Below, one piece after another: positions 51,415-61,093 of a stretch of DNA of 64,000 bases (position 1 is its first letter; every line of letters starts with the position of its first letter). The DNA lies in assembly GCA_030142905.1 (NCBI GenBank), contig JASJOG010000219.1, positions 250,001 through 314,000 of the forward strand, read 5' to 3'. The DNA comes from Heliopora coerulea. Lineage: Eukaryota > Cnidaria > Anthozoa > Scleralcyonacea > Helioporidae. The notes beneath the pieces were generated by a model. That model worked only from the letters and a program-made list of their open reading frames with translations, made no database searches and had not been told where the DNA came from. The translations under genes were made by a program, and so were the position numbers.

Positions 51415-51795
51415 CTTATGCTTAACCCAACCACATCTAATGATGACTACTGAAGTCAAACTTCTCACTCACCAACCTAGATGAGCTGACAACTTACACT
51501 AGCCATCTGTACCTTATTGTAAACCTTGGTATATCTAACAATGTTGATCTCAAGTTTTTCCCTTTTCTAGCTACATGATGTCAAAACGATCAGTAGTCAT
51601 CTATAGCTTAATGTTAACCCAAGGACATCTAATGGCTGCTTATGAAGTCAAGTCTTTCTCTTAGCGATCTAATCTCAAAACTTAATGTTGCCGTCTATAT
51701 CTTGTTAACCACAGTACGTCAAATAGTCCCGGACGTGACGTTTTTCACTTACCTAACTAGGTGATATCAAAACGTGCACTAACCTTCTATTGAAT
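51415..51795. repeat. Minisatellite of about 95-100 bp units
   Basis: Degenerate units sharing TGAAGTCAA.TTTTC.CTTAC, GATGTCAAAAC and ATCTATA.CTTA.TGTTAACC start at about 51450, 51551, 51650 and 51739. The left side of the PLE insertion (46620-46687) continues the array. Confidence 0.55.
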
Positions 51796-52138
51796 GAATG
51801 CATGAATACTCCGATGCATCATTTTATACCCAAATCCTCTTTAAAATTCCCTTCTAAAAAGACAACAGCTCCGAACAAAGAGTAAAGTAAAACCTTAATT
51901 AAATTCTAAAGAATGAAATTGAGACAATGCACAAGTAATGATGCAATGTGGTATTTAAGAAAGTGGTTTTTTCAGTGCACATAAGACCAAAAAATTTCGA
52001 GAAAGATAATGATTATAATCAGTTTTTCGATTAATAAAGTACTTTCTTTTTTTTTTTCCTACGAAAACGCATACTTGTGGATGGGGCCTGAAGTACATGA
52101 CCGGGATTTTAGGTCTATCGAACTTTTGCAACGTCCAA

Positions 52139-52419
52139 TCTTTTGATGTTTGAGAAACGTAAGAGCTTGGACATATTAAGGTACATGAACGATCTTCAAG
52201 CTCGATACTCAGAAAATGATTTCTAAGCCCCAGACGGGGATCGAACCCGCAACCTTCTGATGACTGGTTAGACGCTCTAACCATTGAGCTACCGAGACAG
52301 ATGGTGAGCAAAGGTGCAAATTCGATATATATGTGCGACCTAAGCGGAAGCCTCTATATATTAATAATGATTGAAGCAGTTTGATGTTTGAGAAACGTGA
52401 GAGCTTGGATATATTAAGA
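52139..52419 (-). repeat. tRNA-derived SINE, family 1, tandem unit, minus
   Basis: The minus strand reads: tail end (CTCACGTTTCTCAAACATCA, 52380-52400), junction segment TAGAGGCTTCCGCTTAGGTC, head TAGCTCAATGGTTAGAGCG and GGGTTCGATCCCC, the hairpin with AGAAATCATTTTCTGAG and a second tail ending at about 52140. The same tail words occur about 240 bp apart, so one whole unit plus a partial one is present. Confidence 0.8.
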
Positions 52420-52509
52420 CGACAATTCCAATCAAAAGAAAACTCTATATGTTAATCGATAAACTGATTATGATACACAGCTTTCTCTTGACTGTTTTCA
52501 TCTTATGTA

Positions 52510-52775
52510 TATTATACTTTTTAAAATTCATTAAAAATTCATGAGGAAAATACAAAACAAAATCCTAACAATGTCGGATTCTCATATGTGAAAAAGAAGT
52601 TCAATTTTTAAAGCTTATAAAAGATAAATATCCAAACTTTCTTCATGAATTTGCATAGTAGAAGTTTCATTTTAGAAGACATGTAAGAAACTCAGTGCTG
52701 GCTTTATCAGATCTAAAACACTTGGCTATCACCTAGTAATTTAAATCTTCATAAAGCACTCCTGCTCGGTTTTTA
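52510..52775 (-). repeat. Dispersed repeat R3, copy 2
   Basis: Inverse of 22440-22760; shares AGCACTCCTGCTCGGTTTTT and CATGAGGAAAATACAAAACA (inverted). Non-coding. Confidence 0.65.
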
Positions 52776-54424
52776 AATATTACACACATATTTTATGTAT
52801 ATTTAATGATTACATTAGAACTTACGTTTTTCACTTACCTATGACTAAAAGATTTCAAAACCTACTGGCAAACATCTAACTCCATAAGTGATCCTAAACC
52901 CAAATCAGTTTGAGTGTAGGTAATAATTGATGTTTCTTTTAAATGTGCTACTTATTTATAGTTATACGTTTTATAAGCGTTTAAATAATATTTAAAAACC
53001 GATAAACGGTTTTTAAACGACCGCGGAGATCTATATAAGCTAAATAGATACACAACATGATCTTTCAACCTGAATTACCAAATGGGATTGCGGAGCTTTT
53101 TGTGACAATCAAAGCTTGACAAATTATCTCAATTGCACCTAATTCCACATCTAATATCAGTTTTGTCAGATATTGTATTAACCGAACAATATTTTAGTGC
53201 TCGAAATTTACTCGTATTTACCTGCATGGCAGGTTTTAGCGCACATGGGACAGAAAAGTGTCAGTTAACATCTTGTTAACGTATATGCAGAGAATTTTTT
53301 TTTCAATTTGCTTGTCACTGTATCCAAGACAAACACTTCTTTTAGTCGCTTATGCAAGACATCTCAACAACTAACGGACACGTGCAAAGAATTAATTCAA
53401 TGCCGAGAGCAAAACTTTTGCTTGCACACCAAAGATCATGTTTCAAACCATAATTCAACTAGCTCTGTTATAAATTTGTTTTCCAGGTTATATATGTGCC
53501 TAGGTATTGTTAAGAAAATGAACCTAATTTATTTCATTTTATATTGAGCTAAAAAATTCATTTCAAATCTTTATTAACAGAAGAATTATGTTTTTGACAT
53601 TAGTGCTTGACACTCCTTAAACTTACTTTAGCTACCTATGAGTGGATTTCCTTGACACCACTTATTTAATATATTAACTTTTTTTGTACTTCTCGTAATG
53701 AACTGTAGTAAATACTCTCGTCCACCAGTCCTTACCACTTTCCCTAACTATGGTTTATTCCGGTCAAATGTTTAGGTTTCAACGTGAAAGTGTTGATGGA
53801 CGGACAGGTACGTATTTCTGCTTTACACGTTGTCATCTATTTATAAAAGAGAATGGTTGAACGAGAAAACGAAGCAGATCATCACAAAGCAAAAGCCTGT
53901 CAGCTTAAGTTTAGTCAAAAGTTACTCAGATCATCAATTAGATGTTCAATTTTCTCTCAATACAACATCGGTTCAACGTATTTGTTGTCCATGAAAACAC
54001 TTGTCAGGTGTTGAATGAAATTTTCAAACCATTTAGCCCTAGTTTTATTTTCATCTTCTCATTCAAAGAGTCAAATAATTACAATGCTGATTATCACCAA
54101 GTGAAAAACGTTGTGTACATGTATAATGTTTCGTTTAAACCTAACGACACAAGCCGGTCTGTTCCTAATGCGATTCCATAATGAGATAAATTGAAGAGAC
54201 TGATGAACTTGCAAGGAAAAACTCTACGAAAATGTCAATCAAAAATGTAAAGGAAGACCTTTTCGATGTTTGGGCCTTTAGTCAAAGTCTGAAAACTGTT
54301 CTGGAAAAAACCATTCGATCTACGCTTGAATTGAAAGTACGCAGAATTCGTTTCTTTTAGTTCCCAATCCTTAAACCCTATAATTATTTCAAAATCCAAC
54401 AGTAAAAAATAAATGAGCTTTCGA
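52776..54424. other. No gene supported
   Basis: Open stretches at 53308-53547 and 53942-54181 (79 codons each) have no recognisable domain or convincing splice frame. Otherwise AT-rich non-coding sequence. Confidence 0.4.
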
Positions 54425-54474
54425 ATTCTAAAATTAAATTACTCCCTTAATTGGGAGTAATTTAATTTTAGAAT
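54425..54474. repeat. Perfect 22-bp-arm hairpin
   Basis: ATTCTAAAATTAAATTACTC is followed by CC, six bases and the exact inverse. Too AT-rich to be a confident terminator or element; it may be a short foldback. Confidence 0.8.
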
Positions 54475-55068
54475 GATTTTCTGGCACGGATATAAACTTT
54501 TCCAGGGTACGACAGGCATATAAATTTATATTGGTGACAGCAAATGAAATCAAACCGTCGTAGTAGGAAAATTCAGAAATAAAATTAAATGTGGGAACAA
54601 AGAAAAAAATTGATGAGGAGAAAGCAGAAAAGCTCTGTAAATACCAGGAGCGAAAGCGACAAATGCGTTTGAATGAAACAACGGATGAGATCATTCATGT
54701 TAGAGGGAAGCGTACAAATTATTAAAACTGGTCACACAAAATAAACTGAAACCGTTACGACTAAGGAGATAAATTTTAAAAATAATTTCAAAAAAACCTT
54801 TGGAAGTAAACTTTTACCGATAACAAACTTTCTTGAAGGCCATTATAAACTTACTAAAGTGCCTATCCCATGTGTGAAGATTTTACATATTAGTATTCTT
54901 TGAGTTTTCAGACTAAAAATGTAATATATCTTGCTTTTCGAAAATTGTTCGTGGAGGTTCTCGAGTTCAAACTTTGAAATTTTGCAGTTTAGCTGGGTGA
55001 AAAAACACTGGTAACTACTTATCTGAAATGACGTCAAACTGGGAACGACTGAAAACAGCAGTAAGTGA
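54475..55068. other. No gene recognised
   Basis: Open frames on the minus strand (54434-54694, 54843-55121) have no domain and no supporting signals. Confidence 0.4.
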
Positions 55069-55076
55069 TATAAATA
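55069..55076 (+). promoter_or_regulatory. TATA box
   Basis: TATAAATA lies 99 bp upstream of the ATG at 55168, a usual spacing for a short 5' UTR. Inferred promoter of the small gene relic that follows. Confidence 0.4.
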
Positions 55077-55167
55077 GCGCAAGGTTAGGTTTCTGTCAGA
55101 AAAACTTGATTTCTGTTTCAAAGAATTGCACAGAATTGTTCAGAAACGCACAGAAACACTTTCAAGC

Positions 55168-55465
55168 ATGTCTTCTTCCTTGAATACGGATTATAGCCGA
55201 AAACACTCAGAGACAGACTTCGCTGAGGTCGAAAGTGGATGCACGAAAAAATTACGTATCCAATAATAATGTTGACAATAGTGTCAAACTTTATGAAAAA
55301 GCACTTTTGAAGGATGAAGAATGGATGTCCTATGATATCAAAGAAAGAATTGCTGAATAAGAGCGCTTAGAAGTACTTCGGTGTCGGTTGGAAAGGTCAG
55401 AACAATGGATAATTGGTATGCAAGATTGTCATACAGTGTCTCTTCAGTCTTCAATGTATCAATAA
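55168..55465 (+). pseudogene. Small TATA-led single-exon gene relic, unknown function
   Basis: The first frame encodes MSSSLNTDYSRKHSETDFAE and stops after 32 residues. In the +1 frame from about 55257 the reading continues as NNVDNSVKLYEKALLKDEEW, a TAA at 55358, then ERLEVLRCRLERSEQWI and a stop at 55463. The hydrophilic, helix-prone composition and the joined length of about 98 residues suggest a small coiled protein, broken by one frameshift and one stop. I do not recognise the family. Confidence 0.4.
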
Positions 55466-55708
55466 TTTAGCGGAATCTCTAGTAAGCGAATAACCAGTCG
55501 GAATCGTAATCTTTGAATAAATAAATGTACCTAGCACATAATGATACACGTAATGACAGTCTCACATACCAGTTATAGGCTGTTTCTGACCTTTCTCACC
55601 GACTCCAAAGTACTTATAAGTAATTTCCTTCGACAATTCTTTCTTTCCAATTTCATGTAAACCAGGCTTTATACCTAGTTATTTGAAGGGGTAGGTCCCA
55701 TTTTATAC

Positions 55709-56695
55709 AGTGAGTGGACAAAAAGCAGTGCCTATCCTTAAAAATTTAATCAATTTGGTATAACTATCACGGGAAGAACGGAAAGTAAGGAAACCATATA
55801 TATCGAGATTTGATTAAAAAGCTTCTGAAATGCTAATTAAAAACGCTGTCTGAGAACATACATCAGTTCTTAATACTTTTTATGATAATGTGTTATGTAA
55901 AACGTGGTGAATTTTCTCCTATTTTTTACAAAATACATGATATGAAATTGTCCATAAAATGATCAGAATATCATGAATCCCACAACATTTAGTTGATGAC
56001 TTAAGTACAAAACAATATTAGCCGGAAAGGTAATTTCATGCACAATTTTAAACGTTTTCGTTGGAATTTTTTGTGAAAGTAATGTGGTTAGTAAGAGATT
56101 GAAAAACGTCAGCACTGAGAGGGCTGTGATGAAAATTAGAAGGAATCACCTGATTCTTGGCATGCTTAAAGATGGTGTTAGCACTCATGTAGTTATGAAA
56201 AAATTGAACTTGAGCTATTCTGAACCAAAAATCTTTGAACTAAGCTAAAATCGAGCGGAGATTACTGCCGTGTGTCCAGTTAAAGACGAAACTACAGATC
56301 AAAGTGACCATTTTATTATTAAAGTTCCATATCAAGCACCCCAACCAAACAACAGCTACCTGATAAATTAGAAGCTCAGATTGGGATCAAAATTTCTGCC
56401 AAAACCATTCAGCGCCGCTTAGAAATAAGATACATCATATGAAGAAAAAAAATCAAAGAAACCATGATTATCATTTGCTCGTGAGTACATTAGTGGGTGG
56501 GTGGATGAATGGAAATGCGTTGTCCTAAAGCCCATTGAAAATTTATGGGCTGAGTTGAGGTTTTTGAGGGGCTCAAAAATGGGATTGCAAGCAATCACCG
56601 ATGAATTCTTGCATCAGCCTATTGAATGCATGCGTCCTCGATCCAAAGATTTGAAAAAGTCGAAGGGAGTGCCAATTAAGTATTGAATGGTACAT
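55709..56695 (+). mobile_element. Internally deleted Tc1/mariner relic
   Basis: CAGTGAGTGGACAAAAAGCA after TATA at 55709 looks like a Tc1-type terminus, but the right terminus was not found. Inside are an HTH-like region (56150-56430) and the C-terminal end of a transposase. Confidence 0.5.
56140..56686 (+). pseudogene. Tc1/mariner transposase relic: HTH and C-terminus joined by a deletion
   Basis: HLILGMLKDGVSTHVVMKKL (first HTH), then stops, LEAQIGIKISAKTIQRRLEI (second HTH) and FAREYISGWVDEWKCV, which runs directly into LKPIENLWAELRFL. In intact Tc1 transposases WxxWxxVxFSDE carries the first catalytic Asp and NPIENxWxxLK the third acidic residue; here about 100 residues between them are missing, so the catalytic core is gone. 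It ends KKSKGVPIKY, the usual end of the family. Confidence 0.75.
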
Positions 56696-56799
56696 ACAGT
56701 TGGTGTGCATCGAAATTTCTGTTGTTCTTGTTGTTCTTGTTGTAGTTTATCAGTAAACTTGACTGATGATTTCGTGAACGAATTCGCGAAAGTGAAATT

Positions 56800-59005
56800 C
56801 ATTAATGAAATTAATTTCCATTTACGAATGTTCCATTTCATATTTGAAATATGTGTCGTAAACCAGGCTTTCAAATGTGAAATTTTGAACCAGTTCACTT
56901 CACACGTGATTTAGGAATTTCATTCATTTCATATGTAAAAATGTATGTTCCCGTTTCATTTATGAAATGAACATTTCATTGATGAGAATTTTCCAATTCC
57001 ACATGTTTTTCACATGTGAAATAACATGTGAAATTTTTGTAAGAGCCAATATTAATAGAATTGAGTCTTGATCTGATTTTTAAAAATGTCATTCTTAATA
57101 TTTAACTAACAAAACCGAATTTTACACTACCGCTACTTGTATGATCATACCAATACATTGCTAGAAAAGAATTTATATTAGAGGAAGGAAATTTTCAATT
57201 GTAAGTATTTTATAATTTCCGATATTTTTAAGTGTTAGAATCATATATTAATTCTGACACTCGATACTTTACTATGCCAAATATTCAGTATTTGATAAGA
57301 ACAGGTATTGACTTAATCTGGAAATTTGCGAAGAAAGTTGGTGACCATGTGAAAAGTTAAACATTCATCGGAGTGTCCAATAAACAATAATCCGATATAA
57401 ACAATTGAAGGTCAATGATATAGAGAAAGAATTCCAAGTTACAGCCGAAACGTTAAAGGTTATCCCAACGTTGAGCAATCTTTATCTTCTTCACCTGGCT
57501 AAGAAGGTATTTCCTGAATATTTGAAATGTTTCACGTTCCTTTTCACATCTAAACCACATCAGGAAGTAAAGTTAAGTGTGTTGAAAAGTTTAACTCACT
57601 TCCTTTACTTTAACCTGGCTAACGCCAGACAAGATTTTGTACTCGTCGTGGGGAGAGCGCCCACTGGAAAACGGTTAATTGATAACGTCAAATTAATAGT
57701 GGGAAGTTTTTGTTTTAATTTTGAACTAACTCATTCAACCATTTGCATTCTCTCGCAGTGGAGATCCAAGATTTATAATTAAATCACTGTCTCTAGCGTG
57801 GAATTGCAATATGGAAGTAAAAAATATAAAATTTCGATGTTAATTAGACTGACAACGTCCATTTTACCGAAATGAAAAAGGCTAAAATTCCAAGTCGGTT
57901 AACGTGATCAACAGAAAACCAAAGTGAATCTAAGATTAAATTTTGCCCTAGTCTTTGATGTTCTGATAGTTACTACAGTTCCTACTTCTGTATGAACTTT
58001 TCAGCTCGGAGAGAAACCATGGTGTCTAGGCACTGAATGATTTCCATTTTCGTGTGTTTAATACTGCATGGTAACATGCTTATCTTCGATTATTGTTAGA
58101 GTATGAGCCTAGAAGATTGCTTAGTCTTGTAGTCTGTAAAATATAGTTAAGCAGAAATCAATGATATCATGCAAAGGTCAGAATATAGTATTTGTTGTCG
58201 TTCTTGATCTAGTAATGCCATTTAATTGCTCTTTGTGAGATCCTCCACTTGTTAACTTTCGGTGAGGTATCTGATGTTTACGTCGATGCCGTCTAAGAAA
58301 ACTTTGCTGATCTTACCTGATTCACTATTTGTCGGATTTATTAGTCTGCACCTTTTTGCAATTGTTTCCTATCTATCGCCAATGAATAAGTTGCTAGCAA
58401 TTCCTTTCATTTCATTGTAGATGACTGCTACGAGTTGGCCGTCTCTTTATTTTCAGGTTTTAGTCACGTCATTTCTCAGTGGTTTGTTTTTATGTGTCGG
58501 GAGTGGTTTCACAGGTGCTCCTTGTTTTGCCAGTGAATATGAAAACGTTCTGTCAGTAGTTACGTAATTTTCTTTAAGTCGTTGGAAAAAGAAATTTGGA
58601 ATTGGTCGTTGACTTTTTGAAATTGTATATATTCGATCATTTGGATGACATCATCTTCGAATGGTTTTATATCATTGACCTGTGACGGGGCTTTCTTTGA
58701 TTTTAATCCAAAATCATTATTTTTTATTTCTTTTACCGTACTTGAAGAAGTGGTTTTCGCAACTCATTTGTCTGATAACGTTATCTATTTTGTCGATCAT
58801 TCTTCTCCTATAAATGCCTCTTGTTGCAATGCGATGCCTTTCAAACAGTAATAGAATCTGAATTTCCTTGAAATTCGATTTACCCAGAATCCAGCCAACA
58901 ACTGGAGGCCAGGTGGAAAATATTCATACACAAAACAAACAAAATGTTTGTCATACGCAATAGAATGCTTTGTAAGGTGGGGAACATGTAGTGAAGAAAT
59001 GTTGC
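56800..59005. repeat. 2.2-kb direct duplication, left copy
   Basis: Matches 61094-63310 throughout with scattered substitutions and small indels, at an offset of about 4300 bp. Starts with nested TTTCACATGTGAAA-type palindromes (56870-57035). Confidence 0.8.
57405..57782 (+). pseudogene. Coding-like frame with P-loop-like motif, left duplicate
   Basis: 125 codons starting (from TTG or an unseen exon) KVNDIEKEFQVTAETLKVIP, with LLHLAKKVFPEYLKCFTFLF, and DFVLVVGRAPTGKRL near residue 90. G-x-A-P-T-G-K resembles a Walker A loop, with the final Ser/Thr replaced by Arg here but Ser in the right duplicate. Family unknown; no Walker B was identified, so the NTPase reading is weak. Confidence 0.3.
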
Positions 59006-60159
59006 TAAATGTAAAAAAGAAATTTACAACCTGTGGGCTGGCTAGTTAGGAATATACTTAGCAACCAATTTGTCTGAACGAGTTCTATCTCACATAGCTT
59101 CCACGAGTCACAACAACATGATATGGGTGCGAACAATCGATAGAGGAGATGGCTAAATCGACAAAAATATCCACCGAAATAACTGATTCGAACAAAGCAA
59201 TCTATCCCTCGAAGTAATCATGTTAATTTATTCGTGGGCATCGGGGGTTGACCAATATCAAATCATGAAATAACTCTCATGGCAACTAATAGAGCTGTAG
59301 AGAGGAATATGTTTTGTCGAATGGTATGAAAAACATTTATCACGCAAAAAAAGAGAAATCATGAGATTATCGGAGACACACAACAAGAGGTTGAAATAGA
59401 TAGGATTAAAGTTGGAAAGAGCAAGTATGACAAACGAGACTTGATTGAAGGCCAGTAGGTATTTTATGGGGAAAAAAAAGAACACCGAAAGATCATTTTT
59501 GACACTAGTTCCAATCCCATATAAGTTAATAAAACAAACTCAAATATAGTTTTGGGTGATTTGGCAACTTCCATTGGCTTTGAGGGACTAATGAGCGCCA
59601 AGGAAGCTCGACTTCTCCTCAATAAATAAAATCAATAAAAACATAGTATTGGATGGTCAGTGACGTAAATAGTACATCTATATTGGGGGACCGGAACAGG
59701 GTGTTCCTGAATTTTGCGGAGAACATCAGTGGACGTATGGAATTAATTTGGAGTGTGTGTGGCAGTAACCCAGGTTTTTTATAGGAGGCCCCCTCCAGAT
59801 CAGTGGTTGGCCAAATAAAGATGTAATCTTCAAATGCGATTGTATAAACGAACCCGGTTGACACACAGATAACACCGAATGCCACTGACAACAAAGAAAA
59901 GCCTCTTTGCCGAAACATGGTGGTAAGAAAACTGAACTGTTGTTATTATTCTTTACGAAATTCCCATGGCATTTCTTTGCATTCTTGATGATGTTGAGAA
60001 AATATGAAACAAAATATAAATTTACCATCCGTTTGCTTTTATTTCTATTTTTTTAACATTTGTTTTCAAATCAATACCCTTCTTAAAAATGTTCACATGC
60101 AATTTCACGTATGAAATTAATGTGTCACATGTGAATAGTATAAATTCAAAAAACTAATT
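59006..60159. other. No gene supported
   Basis: A minus-strand frame at 59619-59918 encodes a hydrophobic N-terminus (FSLLSVAFGVICVSTGFVY) that could be a membrane segment, but nothing else supports a gene. Confidence 0.35.
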
Positions 60160-61093
60160 GAAAATCTACAACAGCAACAACAGTCGTTTTACAGCTGTTT
60201 TCCCTGCTTACGCAGGGGTTGGCCAGTGGCTCTATACAGCAGCCCCCTCCACCTCTCCCTATCCTTCGCATCTTCCCTTTTCAATCCGCATTCTCTCATT
60301 TCCCTTTCGACCACCTGGCTCCATGTCATCCTCGGCCTTCCCCGTCCTCTCTTACCTTCCACCTCAAACGACTTGATCTTTTTCACCCAATCATCGTCAT
60401 CCTTCCGCAGCACATGTCCCAACCATCTTAACCTATTCCGTTTCATGGCATCAGACACTGACTCAATCCCCATTCTTTCCCTCAGCTCTGCACTCAGCAC
60501 TCTATCCCTCAGTGATACACCACACATCTATCTCACCTTCCTCATCTCCGTACGTTTCAATCTCCCACTCTGCTCCGCCGTCATAGCCCACGTTTCACTA
60601 CCATATACCATAGCACTCCTCACACATGTCACATACAGCTTCCCCTTCTGTTTAAGTGATACTTCCTTCCTTGTCAAGATCCCTGATAACTCCTTCAACT
60701 TCCTCCACGCAGAACGCACCCTTACCACGGATGCAGAATTCACTCCACCCCATTCAGCATATCACCGAGGTAACAAAACTTTCCTACATTCTCTAAGTGA
60801 ACCCCATTTCCCTGATCCAAGCTTTCCTTCACATTCCCATCCTCTTCATCACCTGCTCTTTCACACATCTTGCACACAAACATATCTTCAACTCTAACCA
60901 GAGAACCCTTCACACCTGAGCATCGCTTGTGTACCCATCCACTACATCCCGTACATTTGATAGAATGCTCCCAACACCCTTTCCACATACAGTGCATGGC
61001 CACTTCCCCAGTCTTTCAACATCACCACAATTCTTCCCTGACACCATCACCTTTGTTTAACCAATGTTCATCTTCAACCCTTTCGCCTTAGTG
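60160..61093 (-). mobile_element. LINE 3' fragment, 5'-truncated
   Basis: The minus strand holds the C-terminal third of a non-LTR reverse transcriptase polyprotein and ends in CAGCTGTAAAACGACTGTTG, TTGCTGTTGTAG, a short-repeat 3' tail. Its truncated 5' end sits at the start of the right copy of the 2.2-kb duplication. Confidence 0.8.
60189..61093 (-). pseudogene. LINE reverse transcriptase C-terminal region with zinc-binding segment
   Basis: Order on the minus strand: AKGLKMNIG, KVMVSGKNCGDVERLGKWPC (thumb), the Cys/His cluster CTGCSGWVHKRCSGVKGSL and FVCKMCERA, FCYLGDMLN, SASVVRVRSAWRKLKELSGI, VRSAMVYGSETWAM, then, after a stop near 60528, MCGVSLRDRVLSAELRERMG, RLRWLGHVLRKDDDDWVKKI and RGRGRPRMTW. 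These are hallmark C-terminal motifs of LINE polyproteins; the palm with the catalytic YADD is missing. Breaks near 61003, 60743 and 60528 confirm it is dead. Confidence 0.85.

Larger units (their letters stand above)
46677..51425. mobile_element. Nested palindromic PLE assembly with 11-bp target duplication
   Basis: CTTATGCTTAA at 46677-46687 and 51415-51425 flanks a 4.73-kb insert. The outer arms (46688-47461 minus; 50884-51414 plus) are 5'-truncated PLE family B copies with 3' ends outward. Next inward on both sides is the SINE-related segment (CGATATATATGTGCGACCTA and its inverse; about 47462-47570 and 50785-50885). The centre is a PLE of another family, C, itself with an inverted 3' arm. 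The surrounding sequence is a minisatellite. Confidence 0.8.

Noticed and set aside
51955..52311. 118-codon minus-strand open frame
   Set aside because: It is a translation of the SINE head and tail (LGSSMVRASNQSSEGCGFD is the translated tRNA-like region).
60226..60897. 223-codon plus-strand open frame
   Set aside because: Antisense shadow of the LINE reverse transcriptase C-terminus, whose minus-strand frames carry clear family motifs.
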